Below, one piece after another: positions 42,007 through 55,188 of a DNA stretch of 64,000 bases. Within the stretch, counting starts at the first letter, position 1. The number at the start of each line of letters is the position of its first letter. The notes under the pieces were generated by a model. That model was given only the letters and a program-made list of their open reading frames with translations, had not been told where the DNA came from and did not search any database. Source of the DNA: Tubiluchus corallicola (lineage: Eukaryota > Priapulida > Priapulimorpha > Priapulimorphida > Tubiluchidae); the NCBI GenBank assembly GCA_030141605.1, contig JAQGDQ010001033.1:1-64000 (forward strand), in the 5' to 3' direction. A program made the translations under genes and the position numbers.

Positions 42007-42860
42007 AAGCCAATCATATCACTAAACATTAAAGCTGTGCGAGACACGGGGCTGCGACATCAAATTTTCAGGGCATGGCAGTTTCACTATTGTGTGAGCA
42101 ACATATGTATAATACTGTTCTGCATTATTACTGATTGTTTTTGAACCCCCTCCTAGCAAAAAGTTACATACAACTGAATAGTCTCTAGCATTTTTTGTGC
42201 ATCATTTTGCAATTATTTTGTTATTGATAACTGAAGTAGTTAACAATGCAAACAAGAAACATTCACAAAAACACACACTCCACATTCAGAGCCTATTGCA
42301 AATGATCTGCAGCTCAACATTCATAGCACTAAGCAACTGAAAATGAACTGCTTTAAAACTACTAATTTCTGGCCCAATGGCAGTAATGATGACAATGACC
42401 ACATGACGAATGGCCAAGCCTTGTGTGAGTCGGTCATTCACTTTTGTACAAAATTCGGTACCACAAAAGAAGCTACATTTAATCCGAGCACTGGGTCTTC
42501 TAATATAGCACATAATTCTTTGCATTCAGATTTCATGATAAGATATGCATCTTCCCCCTCTTTAACAATTGCAGCACAAGAGAGGGCGGTAAAAGTGAAA
42601 TAATATACAGAGACAGAAACTGGTTACCTCTCTAAATGATAATCCCACAGACCAGGTAATTAAAAAATGTTCCAAACTTCTCGGGGCAATTTCAGCAGTT
42701 AATACTTTGGGTTTAATCCCAGCTAATTGAGGACAGAAAATCTCTGCATGCCAATTACTTTCAAATTATGATAAGTTAAGCTGTCCCACCGACAACATTC
42801 TTATAGCCATTAACAATTTTATATTTGCCACACTGTAACTTAAAATGTACTTCTGCAAAT
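42007..42860. other. Intergenic, no gene recognised
   Basis: A plus-strand 86-codon frame (42343-42603) and an overlapping minus-strand frame show no family resemblance and no codon signal I can argue for. Confidence 0.45.
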
Positions 42861-43112
42861 GTGAATGTAATGATAGTAGAATAATTTAAAGCCATGTTGA
42901 AACATCTTGTCCACTAATTTTGCATAAGATGTTGAATGTTACAGGTATGCAAATGTGAATGTAATGATAGTAGAATAATTTAAAGCCATGTTGAAACATC
43001 TTGTCCATTAATTTTGCATAAGATGTTGAATGTTACAGGTATGCAAATGTGAATGTAATGATAGTAGAATAATTTAAAGCCATGTTGAAACATCTTGTCC
43101 ATTAATTTTGCA
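42861..43112. repeat. ~94-bp tandem repeat, ~2.7 copies
   Basis: Copies contain gcaaatgtgaatgtaatgat and cttgtccattaattttgcat. Confidence 0.9.
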
Positions 43113-44150
43113 TAGTAGGTTCAATGCTGCAGGTATTTAACTTCTTTCTTTGTAATTAATCACCATAAAGTGGTTTTTGAATGCCTGCCAAACTAGATTT
43201 TCTAGGCTTGGAGTATAAAAACCCATTTAGAGAGTTCTCTACAAAACAATTATCACGTAAGACATGTGCTTGTTTAACCACTATGTGTGCACAATATTTA
43301 TATTTATAGGTATGTAAAACTATAGTGTAAAATGCTAGCTTAATAGATAAAAAAATGTGGTTTATTTACAATTTGCTAACTTGTAATTGCTGTTCATCAT
43401 TTTCTAAGTGCAATAGTAATCACTTGTCGTGTTTTGTGATTCTTATGCCGTTTTATTTTACGAGGAACAAAATTTAGATCTTACAACAACACTAAACTAA
43501 ATTCTCAGTTTCTTTCCAGCTTCGCTAGCCAAACTTGAACACTCTACCCCATTAGAAAAAACAGTAAAAAAATTAATTAAATTTCAGTCCAATTTAGACA
43601 CAAAAACTACAAAACCAACATAGAATTCTCGACACAAGCAATCAATCAGCCCGACAAAAAGTCCTGCGATCATAAAATGGGATGTAGTGAAAATTCAGAG
43701 CAGCACATGGACAGCTACGAGCCTCTTTCCTATGAAAATTTGGGACATAACAAATTTTGCATCCTGGAATTTTTTTAAAAGCAGACCAACATTTATACTA
43801 AAAGATCAAGGCACCTTCAATCGTCCTTCATGAATTTAAATAACAATTAGAAATTGTTGTGCAAACATTTAACTTAAAAAGCTTGATGATGTTGGAGTTT
43901 CGTGTTTATAATCATTAGCAGAAGGTAGTGAAAATACAGAAGTCTATCAGTACAGTAGTTCTTTTCAGATTTTCATGTAATTTATCCAAAAAAATCGCCA
44001 AACGATTCAGTTCAGCTGTAGCAATTTTCAAACATTTTGCCTTGTTTAGAAAAAATATAAAGTGCATCCTGACTTTCGTGCACTTTTTTATTGAAATAAC
44101 GTTTTAACTGCGCTCTAGCAATCTATAATAGGAAATGAGGAATGATCTGA
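43113..44150. other. Intergenic, no feature seen
   Basis: AT-rich unique sequence. Confidence 0.5.
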
Positions 44151-44164
44151 AATTTGTCAAAAAC

Positions 44165-46040
44165 ATCCAAAAACAAAAGCATCAAGCAAGCGAAGGAACT
44201 ATAGAAACACAAAAACAGAAGCAGCAAGCAAGCGAAGCAACTATAGAAACACAAAAACAGAAGCAGCAAGCAAGCGAAGCAACTATAGAAACACAAAAAC
44301 AGAAGCAGCAAGCAAGCGAAGCAACTATAGAAACCCAAAAACAGAAGCAGCTAGCAAGCGAAGCAACTATAGAAACACAAAAACAGAAGCAGCAAGCAAG
44401 CGAAGCAACTATTGAAACACAAAACAGAAGCAGCTAGCAAGCGAAGCAACTATAGAAACACAAAAACAGAAGCATCAAGCAAGCGAAGCAACTATAGAAA
44501 CACAAAAACAGAAGCATCAAGCAAGCGAAGCAACTATAGAAACACAAAAACAGAAGCAGCAAGCAAGCGAAGCAACTATAGAAACACAAAAACAGAAGCA
44601 GCAAGCAAGCGAAGCAACTATAGAAACACAAAAACAGAAGCATCAAGCAAGCGAAGCAACTATAGAAACACAAAAACAGAAGCATCAAGCAAGCGAAGCA
44701 ACTATAGAAACACAAAAACAGAAGCAGCGAGTAAGCGAAGCAACTATAGAAACACAAAAACAGAAGCAGCAAGCAAGCGAAGCAACAATAGAAACACAAA
44801 AACAGAAGCAGCTAGCAAGCGAAGCAACAATAGAAACACAAAAACAGAAGCAGCAAGCAAGCGAAGCAACTATAGAAACACAAAAACAGAAGCAGCAAGG
44901 GTGGGGGGTGGGGGGGTGGGGAAGCGAAGCAACAATAGAACACAAAAACAGAAGCAGCAAGCGAAAACATAGAAACAAAAAACGAAGCACGCAAGCGAAT
45001 GGGGAGCGAAGCAACTATAGAAACACAAAAACAGAAGCAGCAAGCAAGCGAAGCAACTATAGAAACACAAAAACAGAAGCAGCAAGCAAGCGAAGCAACT
45101 ATAGAAACACAAAAACAGAAGCAGGGGGAAGCAGCGGCAACTAGAAACAAAAAACAAACATCAAGCAAGCGAAGCAACTATAGAAACACAAAAACAGAAG
45201 CATCAAGCAAGCGAAGCAACTACAGAAACACAAAAACAGAAGCATCAAGCAAGCGAAGCAACTACAGAAACACAAAAACAGAAGCATCAAGCAAGCGAAG
45301 CAACTACAGAAACACAAAAACAGAAGCATCAAGCAAGCGAAGCAACTACAGAAACACAAAAACATCAAGCAAGCGAAGCAACTATAGAAACACAAAAACA
45401 GAAACAGCAAGTAAGCGAAGCAACTATAGAAACACAAAAACAGAAGCAGCTAGCAAGCGAAGCAACTATAGAAACACAAAAACAGAAACAGCAAGTACGC
45501 GAAGCAACTATAGAAACACAAAAACAGAAGCAGCAAGCAAGCGAAGCAACTATAGAAACACAAAAACAGAAACAGCAAGTAAGCGAAGCAACTATAGAAA
45601 CACAAAAACAGAAGCAGCTAGCAAGCGAAGCAACAATAGAAACACAAAAACAGAAGCAGCTAGCAAGCGAAGCAACAATAGAAACACAAAAACAGAAGCA
45701 GCTAGCAAGCGAAGCAACTACAGAAACACAAAAACAGAAGCAGCAAGCAAGCGAAGAAACTACAGAAACACAAAAACAGAAGCAGCAAGCAAGCGAAGCA
45801 ACAATAGAAACACAAAAACAGAAGCAGCTAGCAAGCGAAGCAACAATAGAAACACAAAAACAGAAGCAGCTAGCAAGCGAAGCAACTACAGAAACACAAA
45901 AACAGAAGCATCAAGCAAGCGAAGCAACTACAGAAACACAAAAACAGAAGCATCAAGCAAGCGAAGCAACTACAGAAACAAAAAAACAAAAGCATCAAGC
46001 AAGCGAAGCAACTACAGAAACACTAAAACAGAAGCAGCAA
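44165..46040. repeat. 42-bp minisatellite, ~43 copies
   Basis: Unit contains gaagcaactatagaaacaca and aaacagaagcagcaagcaag. A disrupted stretch at 44895-45000 carries G-rich insertions. 42 bp equals 14 codons, so long frames appear (for example ATIETQKQKQQASE or SNYRNTKTEAASKR), but frame-changing indels between sub-blocks argue against coding. Confidence 0.96.
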
Positions 46041-46714
46041 TTCAACTGAAAATCCTAAAGAAAAATACAAAACAAAGACAAGAAGACCTTATCATAAATG
46101 GAATTTTACATGGCCTCAAAGCACTTTTGTTCTTTAATAATTTGAAATCATTCATTTCCTGATAGCGACTGTTATAGTATAATTTCATAAAAAAGTATAT
46201 AAAAAATTGCTTTTTTGCATATGGGATATTTGTAGGATTCAGTCAAACGCCTCTTAATCAAATTCGCCAATGCCCGTCAATCATTGCAAACCTAAACTTT
46301 CAACACAGGGAGACTCGCCTCGCTCCTGTCATGCAGCAGACAGACATTAATGTTGACAAGTTTTAGCAGAGATAATTGCAGGGTTGCCAGTTTGGTGACA
46401 AACAAGGTGAAAGTCAACAGGCTTGGCCAATCAGCATAACTTAACTGAGCCGGCTTATGCCCCTGGCTATTTTACACACAATGGACAATGTGTACATGCC
46501 AAATTGCTTGAAACTGGACAGTAATCCTCTGTAAGCAACTACTAGCTGGTACAACTACAATTACCTGGTTTACCCAGGGATAAAAGATACCCAAAGGCAA
46601 ACAAATTAGTAATTGTGGGGGTAAATATAAAGGTGATAATGACAGTTATAATGGGGAACACTAATGCAGGCTAATTAATATACTTCTAATATAATTAATT
46701 AATATACATTTGGT
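46041..46714. other. Intergenic, no feature seen
   Basis: Unique sequence. Confidence 0.5.
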
Positions 46715-46724
46715 CGTTTCTTCT

Positions 46725-46915
46725 CCTCTTTTCCTTCTTCCTATCCCTAATCTTACTATTTTTTCCATTCCATCATGTCTACTAAAGCTAACCGTTCTTT
46801 CATTCACTCATCCTCCCCTCCCTTCCTTCTTCCTATCCCTAAGCTTACTATTTTTTTCCATTCCATCATGTCTACTAAACCTAACCATTCTTTCATTCAC
46901 TCATTTGTGCCACCT
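46725..46915. repeat. ~100-bp tandem duplication
   Basis: Two copies with ccttcttcctatccctaa and ccattccatcatgtctacta. Followed at 47060-47080 by a ttgattgattgat tail typical of a retroelement 3' end. Confidence 0.85.
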
Positions 46916-49121
46916 TAACAAGTCAAGCTTTCAAGGTATCATACAGCAACTCTTTTATTTGGTTAATTTGACTTCATCAACATTTTTTTTCCTATACTGT
47001 TTCCTTTTGTTATAATAATATTGTATGTTGATGTATTGTATATGTATTACTGGAGTGAAATAAATTGATTGATTGATACTTTAAAATCATCAGTCGGTTC
47101 TGCATCCTATCTTAAAAAGCGAAGTATTCGCGTTTAATGAAAAACACGAAACTTCTACAAACTGCACTTAGAATTCTTTTGCTAAAAACAACAGAAGTCC
47201 AGGCTTAATAAGCCCAATTTGGTTTAAATTGTATAGAGGCGAAATTAAATGAACACAACGAATTACATCAGCATTACTTGTAAAGCCACAATTCAAAAGA
47301 ACAAGCAACTATTCCATTTCATTGGTTATCAAGTGCGTCTCACAACCTCTATCCTATGTCTTTGACTTTATATTTACTTTATTACATTTATTACTCTAAT
47401 TATGTTTGTGTATTTTTATTATATATATGCGTTCCTGAAACGTTATAGAGAAAAATAAACTTGGTCTGATTTGAATTGATTCATTTGAACTAATTAGAGC
47501 TGATCTGCAACAGAATACATATTACTGACAAGATAGAAAATGCAAAATCGTGTCATGAGTTTAATTGTTTGCTTGTAATTGTATTGTGTGAAATTTCCTA
47601 GTGTCCAATCTCACATCTGTAGAGAACTAAATAGTCCACAAATAAAAGTTGTTTTAGTTACTTTTAATTGTGAACAATCTGCATTGAAAGTGGCGCAGGT
47701 TTAAAACATGCGAGAGTTTTTTGAATGGTTTGAGGTGATTACCAGTAATAAAATGGCCGAGTTTGAATAAACATCGATTTTTGTGTGCAGTTCAAGATGA
47801 TTGGATGTGTTTGCATTAAATCAGTATATTACATACATTGTGACAAATGTTTCATTGGGCATCAGGCTACCAGATGAGGTATATAGAGCTCGCAGGTCTA
47901 GACACACTCTCGGTGTGACTCAACTTCGAATATAAGGGACATCGGATATAAAGGACGGATGCAAAACAATGCAGTTGTTTTGGCCACAAAGTGGTGCAAC
48001 ATGGATTAGTATGCCCCCAGTGCATCAACACTGTCAATGGCATCTCCTTTTCACTAACTCCGCAACAGTTAAACATCATTATTCCCTGAGAATGAAACAG
48101 TGTTTAAAAGGTTTACATCAGACTTCATATGCGGAATGTGTTTAGTGTTTAGATGGCACATCTGTGATGCAATATTTGTGGATTTAGTTCGCGCTATAAA
48201 TCGTTCTTGTCCGATATTTTGTTGTCGTAAAACTAAGAAATTTGTAGCTGGAACATTCAGCCTGCTACAGCATCTACCTACTAATCAATCTGTGACAATC
48301 TTAACACGTCGAACAAATTTATTGTTGTAAAAATTTTAGGACTGGAGCAGCTAATATGAATCGGATGGGTACTAAGTGGAACCACATGACTATTCTTTGG
48401 CATTAATTAGTTAGGCCCACAATAATTGAATAGGCCTGTAGAAACAGCAATTATCAATAATGTGCAAATGCTCTACATGGTGTTTGTTTACTGTCGTCTA
48501 TCAACACAGGCTGGTATGTTAGTTAACAACAAAACAAAAACAAACTCAGATTCAAACTTCACTAATTGACTATGCCACCAGCACTTAGTCTAGTAGCCAG
48601 CTACATGAAATGTCGCAGTGGCTACTTGTGTTCAAGGGAGACCTGTTTTTTGCATACCAACTGAATTCTTGCGGGCTTGCGGAATCTTGCATCTTCGGAA
48701 TCTTGCAAAGTAAATAGGTAATAACGCTTTACCAATATGTAACAACATTATTATAACACAGTTTAACACTTTTGAATGCTAACACGGACCCCCTGAGAAA
48801 TTCATTAATATGCTCAGTATAACCTCATGAGGATGTACAAAATATTACAATTAATGTCAACACTCGTTTCAAAGACAAATTAAATGCAGCGGACTCAACA
48901 ATGCAAATACTGCCAATGTCCACGTGTGCTAATTATCAATTAAGTAATTAATTACTGCATGTTCTCTTAAATGACAATAGATCCAAAAGTTCATTATTTC
49001 CTGTCACCTTCATAACGTCCTCTTCTCCCCTTAACACTATAAATGCAAGTCACAACAAGCGATCGATCACTCATTCAGATAATAGTTTAGTCTAACCAAT
49101 TAATCAGATTAATAGCTCATA
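46916..49121. other. Intergenic, no gene recognised
   Basis: About 2.2 kb with only short frames lacking resemblance to known families. Possible retroelement tails near 47060 and 47455. Confidence 0.5.
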
Positions 49122-49129
49122 CTCACAAT

Positions 49130-49487
49130 CAGGGCCTATTTCAGCCTAGGCGAGGCCCGGGGAAGTGGGGCGTATGAGGCCCCATCGGGAGGAATGGTTG
49201 GCACCTAGAAAATTTTTGAACTGCTACAATGCCGGAGAAGCATTTTCGAATGGAAAATATGGAGTTATACAGTTGTTAAAGGAAAGAACAATTGAAAGAA
49301 AAACTGCTTTATTCTCAAGACCCATCCTTAATACTTGTCAATACTGGCAAACGGTGCGCGTGCGGCAGGAGAGAGAGGAGGCAGTATGTTCGCATAAAGC
49401 AAAAAAATGTTACCTTGGCGCGAGGCCCCCCTGGAGGGTGAGGCCCCGGGGAAGTATCCCCACTTACCCCCCTTGAAATAGGCACTG
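49130..49487. mobile_element. hAT MITE (358 bp) with 8-bp target duplication
   Basis: Ends cagggcctatttca and tgaaataggcactg are inverted repeats. The 8 bp ctcacaat is present exactly on both sides (49122-49129 and 49488-49495). GC-rich interior (gaggcccc runs). The 103-codon frame inside is not a gene. Confidence 0.93.
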
Positions 49488-50024
49488 CTCACAATACATA
49501 TAGTTACGATGTTAAGAAGTTTTGAATCATCATTCATGCTGGTAAAGCAGCAAATAAGGCATTTAGGTAAGAGATGAAGAATCCAGGTATGTGAGTTTCA
49601 GTTTGTATGTCAAGCTAACAATGTTGAAGCTAACAATCCAGGCCAGGACATGAATAAAGTAAGCTTAGAGTATTATTTTCAATTTTACTTACACATGCTC
49701 ACAATTTCATCCCAGAAGCACCCATCTGGCTTGGATACGATCAATGCATGATTCAGCTTTCAAAAAGCAAAATACGTGACAATGCAGGGTCGGACCATAG
49801 AGTAGCAGGCTTAATCGGCACTCAATCACAATCCGGGTCCCTACCGATTGTCTCCGAGCAATCGCCTATTCAATGCGGTGGATTGGCTCGATAGGTAAAG
49901 GGCCATGTTAGCCTGCTGTTTGTTTCAACAAAGGATTAATTGTTTTTATTACCAGACTAGGCAGCAAAATAAAAATATTATAACATCCAATCAGAAGCTT
50001 ACACAGTTTTCCCATTACATCCGT
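49488..50024. other. Intergenic with a small semi-palindrome
   Basis: 49804-49918 is bounded by agcaggcttaa and ttagcctgct and is partly self-complementary. It may be a tiny MITE. Nothing else seen. Confidence 0.45.
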
Positions 50025-50370
50025 TAATCTAAATTAACTTTTTACATCCGTTAATCTAAATGAACTTTCTACATCCGTTAATCTAAATGAACTTTCTACA
50101 TCCGTTAATCTAAATGAACTTTCTGCATCCGTTAATCTAAATGAACTTTCTACATCCGTTAATCTAAATGAACTTTCTACATCCGTTAATCTAAATGAAC
50201 TTTCTACATCCGTTAATCTAAATGAACTTTCTACATCCGTTAATCTAAATGAACTTTCTACATCCATTAATCTAAATGAACTTTCTACATCCGTTAATCT
50301 AAATGAACTTTCTACATCCGTTAATCTAAATGAACTTTCTACATCCATTAATCTAAATGAACTTTCTAGA
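50025..50370. repeat. 27-bp minisatellite, ~12.5 copies
   Basis: Unit contains tacatccgttaatctaaatg then aactttc. It gives a spurious minus-strand 9-residue periodic frame. Confidence 0.96.
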
Positions 50371-50944
50371 GATGTGACCATTTTAACTTGTGTCCAACCC
50401 ACCCTTGGACTAAAAATAGGAACAATTTGCTCTGCCAGACAAATTGTGAGTCTCATAACATAAGAAAACTCGCCTGAGAGCATAACATTTAGAAATGAGG
50501 CGTGAAGTGTTTAAAGATAGATTAAACGGACTGCTATTAACGCAAAGGCTACACAAATTTAAATTTGATTATCATGCAAAATGTATGTCATTTATTAGGA
50601 ACATAAGCATGTTTGTTTATCAATAATAATGGTGATAATAATGAAGACGACGATGATATTTGTGATGATGACCGTATCAATAATTTCGAATAATTGCTTA
50701 GTTTACTTGAATAAACCCACATAGTAACAGCAACTACTACACAGCTACTACTACTAGTAGCAGTAACAGTAAATTACTATAGTAAACCCACCATAAACAC
50801 ATTTTTGAAACAAAAGGGACTCTATACGATTTGTAGGAATTTAATTATTTATCCAAGTTCAAGCACATTCATGATCGTCTGGTATTTCAACGACTGACAT
50901 TTTATTTTTATTAAGATTAACATTCCACAATAATTTACAGGGTA
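50371..50944. other. Intergenic, no feature seen
   Basis: Includes short GAT and ACT trinucleotide-rich stretches. Confidence 0.5.
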
Positions 50945-51963
50945 TGTAGTGACCACAGATGAAGTCCAGGTGTGATAGGTATGCAGTCAGCAAAATGACC
51001 ACAGATGAAGTCCAGGTGTGATAGGTATGCAGTCAGCAGAATGACCACAGATGAAGCCCAGGTGTGATAGGCATGCAGTCAGCAGAATGACCACAGATGA
51101 AACCCAGGTGTGATAGGCATGCAGTCAGCAGAATGACCACAGATGAAACCCAGGTGTGATAGGCATGCAGTCAGCAGAATGACCACAGATGAAGCCCAGG
51201 TGTGATAGGCATGCAGTCAGCAGAATGACCACAGATGAAGCCCAGGTGTGATAGGTATGCAGTCAGCAGAATGACCACAGATGAAGCCCAGGTGTGATAG
51301 GCATGCAGTCAGCAGAATGACCACAGATGAAGCCCAGGTGTGATAGGCATGCAGTCAGCAGAATGACCACAGATGAAGTCCAGGTGTGATAGGCATGCAG
51401 TCAGCAGAATGACCACAGATGAAACCCAGGTGTGATAGGCATGCAGTCAGCAGAATGACCACAGATGAAGCCCAGGTGTGATAGGCATGCAGTCAGCAGA
51501 ATGACCACAGATGAAGCCCAGGTGTGATAGGCATGCAGTCAGCAGAATGACCACAGATGAAGCCCAGGTGTGATAGGCATGCAGTCAGCAGAATGACCAC
51601 AGATGAAGCCCAGGTGTGATAGGCATGCAGTCAGCAGAATGACCACAGATGAAACCCAGGTGTGATAGGTATGCAGTCAGCAGAATGACCACAGATGAAA
51701 CCCAGGTGTGATAGGCATGCAGTCAGCAGAATGACCACAGATGAAACCCAGGTGTGATAGGCATGCAGTCAGCAGAATGACCACAGATGAAACCCAGGTG
51801 TGATAGGCATGCAGTCAGCAGAATGACCACAGATGAAACCCAGGTGTGATAGGTATGCAGTCAGCAGAATGACCACAGATGAAACCCAGGTGTGATAGGC
51901 ATGCAGTCAGCAGAATGACCACAGATGAAACCCAGGTGTGATAGGCATGCAGTCAGCAGAATT
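50945..51963. repeat. 46-bp minisatellite, ~22 copies
   Basis: Unit contains gaccacagatgaagcccagg and tgtgataggcatgcagtcag. Very homogeneous: variants are limited to aagtc/aagcc/aaacc and ggc/ggt. Confidence 0.97.
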
Positions 51964-52084
51964 ACTAAAATGCGTACATCCATCATATCAAATACGCGGT
52001 CGCTCAACGAAAATCGACAGGGACCTGGAATGTTACAGAGTGCCGGCTTCCACTTATAGTATTAGGTGTTGGCCACTGTTTAGC

Positions 52085-52345
52085 ACACTAGCCCATATAC
52101 CGCACAGTGCAATGCAGCCTATATATCCTGCCTACTATTCGGGCTGGCCCAAACAGCACATCGGCTGCCCATATACCGCACAGTGCGATGCAGCCCATAT
52201 ACCACCCTGCCTGCTACTTGGGGTGGCCCAAACGGCACGTGCGGTACATCGGCTGCCCATATACCGCACAGTGCAATGCAGCCCATATACCACCCTGCCT
52301 TGCTACTTGGGGTGGCCCAAACAGCAGGTACATCGGCTGCGATAC
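52085..52345. repeat. ~90-bp tandem repeat, 3 copies
   Basis: Copies contain cccatataccgcacagtgc, atgcagcccatatacc and tggggtggcccaaac. Two copies carry indels. Confidence 0.88.
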
Positions 52346-53009
52346 CACAGCACTTAACAGAAACTGAGCTACACTAATTGCAGCATCAGTCTTCTTTTTT
52401 TGTTATGTAATAATAAATTGAAGATTAAAATCAATATAATAAATAATTACTTAAATTTTAATTGTAACTAATATTACTATAATTATCATTAAGATGAGCA
52501 ATATTTCATATCTAGAGTTAGTGGTTTTTTAATGCCGCAAACTTTTTAAGCTTAAGAAGCCCGCTGTAAATAATCACAGGCAATAATAATGCATTTTGTT
52601 TAAAGCATCTTATTTAAATTTAGCTCACATTAGGTGTGTAGACAGGTGAGATATTTATCTCTTACTTTGTACTAACCACATTAAACCATATCTGTTAAAT
52701 GCAGATTTCACTCAAGATCTTGCACTTCACTTTAAAAAACTTTGGCTGTTAAGAATCCTCTCACTCGAAATTTCATTTTAGTGAGTAAACTTAAAAACAC
52801 TTTCGGCAGTTTTTGCAATTGTACAATGAAGGAATTAACATTTTTTTCTATTGAGTTAAGTACAGTTTTATCTAAAAATTTTATAGTACTAAACACTGAA
52901 GTACATCTTTAATTTCCTTTTTATTACTCAAAACATTTTTAGCCCGAAATCCACATATTTCCTGCATATCTGATACAATAAGCGCAGGTAATTGAACATA
53001 TGCGTTATT
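52346..53009. other. Intergenic, no feature seen
   Basis: AT-rich unique sequence. Confidence 0.5.
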
Positions 53010-53705
53010 AAAGCACAAGAAAACCCTCATAAACATAAAGCTTGAAAAATTGGGCTTGAAATTTTTCACCACTTACTCACCGCTTTCTTGCATACAGGGC
53101 TTGGATCGGCAGTAACGCTGTATAAAACATGTAAATTAAAACTCCCGCGGTAACCATTAGACGCAGAATTTTTGTCGACAGGTCATTTGAAACAAGTTTA
53201 GATAACATTCTCTAAAAGTTGGAAAAATAATCAGCGCATTCGTAGCGCACAAGTCACTAACTAAATAAAATTTAAATTTACTGTATCTTGTTAACAAGAT
53301 TAAAACACGTTCATGGTTTGTGAGTGGTGCACCCTGGCGGGTGAGTCAGCGACATTTTATCAATTGGTGAAAACCTTTTATATAATTAATAATTTTCTTT
53401 TCTAGTTACATAAGTCTGTCAACCAGGCCAGCGAAATGATAAGTAAAATAACTTCACGTGAAAAGTTTTTTTTTGCGACATAGTTTAATATTGTCTTTCC
53501 TTTCCCTGATTTATGTTTGCGCAAGTGACGCAATGGCACGGTTGGCACAGTGTCGCGGGAGATTTAAAATGAAAACAAACAACAATTCCTTTCAATGCAA
53601 GTACGATATATGCATAAAATGCTATAAAGTAATATAATTTTTTACTGAAGGTAATTTATCTGAAACCTACTTCAGGTACCCACTTTCTTCTCCTTTAATG
53701 GATTG
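53010..53705. repeat. Dispersed element B, copy 2
   Basis: Matches 27665-28460 without the 89-bp internal duplication. Confidence 0.8.
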
Positions 53706-54029
53706 TTTCACTTGAATTATAATTTGTTTTGTACATATAGTACAGACTGAAGGTGACCTCCTTTTGGCACTCCTGGCAGAAGAGACAAAGAGGATCCTCT
53801 CAGCATTGCTAATATATTACTAATATTATAAATGATTAACATTTATTTATGTGGTCCTTAAATATATTATTAAGTGTCATTTACAGAAAACAGTCAATTT
53901 TAGGAAAGGATTAGTGCATGGCAATGTGTCGTAGCATGGTTTCCATTTTGAGTAGAATCTGTTGACCATGACGATTGATTTACTGCGCTTTTTCCCATGC
54001 ACATAAATGACACATACATAGTTCATTAT

Positions 54030-54032
<3 letters not shown>

Positions 54033-54079
<47 letters not shown>

Positions 54080-54086
54080 TATATAT
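54033..54086. repeat. (TA)n microsatellite
   Basis: TA run with one acac interruption, immediately before a MITE end. Confidence 0.95.
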
Positions 54087-54092
54087 GTATCG

Positions 54093-54412
54093 GGTGGCGC
54101 AGAAAACTCTTTTTTAAAGTTTAGACTGCAGTAATATTAGAAGCAAGTGTCTTACACAGTTGAAATTTCACAGCATGATATTACAGTACATTAAAGGAAG
54201 ACAGGATTTTTCTTATACTATCCCATTTTCAAGACCGATAAAAAGTATACATTTTAGCACGATTAATACTGCAAAAGTGTTTCTGATAATTAATAATACA
54301 TTAAAAACTTACTTAATGGCGGGCGAGCCCAACTATTGATGACATCACAAACTAGCATGATTTTCTTCTGATAATTTCTCTATCAAAACATCTGCACATT
54401 TTTTGCGCCACC
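54093..54412. mobile_element. mariner-like MITE with element C inserted
   Basis: Ends ggtggcgcagaaaa and ttttttgcgccacc are inverted repeats. A truncated copy of dispersed element C (54193-54365) lies inside. Confidence 0.65.
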
Positions 54413-54413
54413 T

Positions 54414-55180
54414 AATATATGTGTGCATGGATAGCAAAATCATCCATAAATCAGCAATTAAGTTTTTCTAGTTCTTCACATAACCTGAATCTACATTTCG
54501 TGAGGATCATTTTGATACTAAGCTCATCCATCTATTTTATTTCTAAGCTGAGATAATCTACGTTAAAGTTGAGGTGCACGCTGGATACTGAAAAACGAAA
54601 GATTGAGAAAATTGCTGTTAAACTTAGCTATTGTTTTCTGTCACATTTCTACAAAACACTTAACAAACTTACAAAAGGTTGGTTACTACGGACTTTGCAA
54701 GAACACATCGAAGTTATGTTTAAATTCAGTAGGTGGCTCTTCCTGACAAAGATCTGGGCTTGGCAACAGAAAAAACTGCAAGCAAAACTACTGCCTCAAC
54801 GAGCTATTATCAAAGTTTGAAAGTAGAATTTTTCTGTTCAGAAAATACTAGTGTTTACACGGGTAGCAAAAATCAGACTCGGGTGCCCTAATCCAGTAGC
54901 AGTGAAGAAATTGTAATCATTTATATTCACAAATAAAAACAAGCCTGCAATAAGTACTTAAGAAGTCTACGAAATCAGTGAAATGCTTTGTGGGCAAAAT
55001 ACTAACTTTCGTGACTCACGTTAACAAACAAGCATTCATTTACTACGCCGTGAGAGCCTGAACACTCGAGCTGTAAGAGGCAAAAGTTAGTGTTTTACCC
55101 ACAAGGCATTTCACAGACTTTTTATCTGCCAGACTTCTTAATTACTTGTCGAATGCTTTATCAATGAGTGAGCTAAATCA
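54414..55180. other. Intergenic, no feature seen
   Basis: An 83-codon plus-strand frame (54569-54820) has no recognisable family. Confidence 0.45.
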
Positions 55181-55188
55181 GCCTAGGT

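Noticed and set aside
42343-42603. 86-codon plus-strand frame with ordinary-looking composition
   Set aside because: No similarity to a known family, no splice context, and an overlapping antisense frame of similar length; not supportable as a gene.
44135-46162. Frames of up to 387 codons with 14-residue, coiled-coil-like repeats
   Set aside because: By-product of the 42-bp array. The reading changes frame between sub-blocks, the opposite strand is open too, and no exon structure or conserved flank is seen.
49165-49476. 103-codon plus-strand frame
   Set aside because: Lies wholly inside a hAT MITE defined by inverted ends and target duplications.
50034-50483. 149-codon minus-strand frame with 9-residue repeats
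   Set aside because: It is the 27-bp minisatellite read through; the flanks resemble nothing known.
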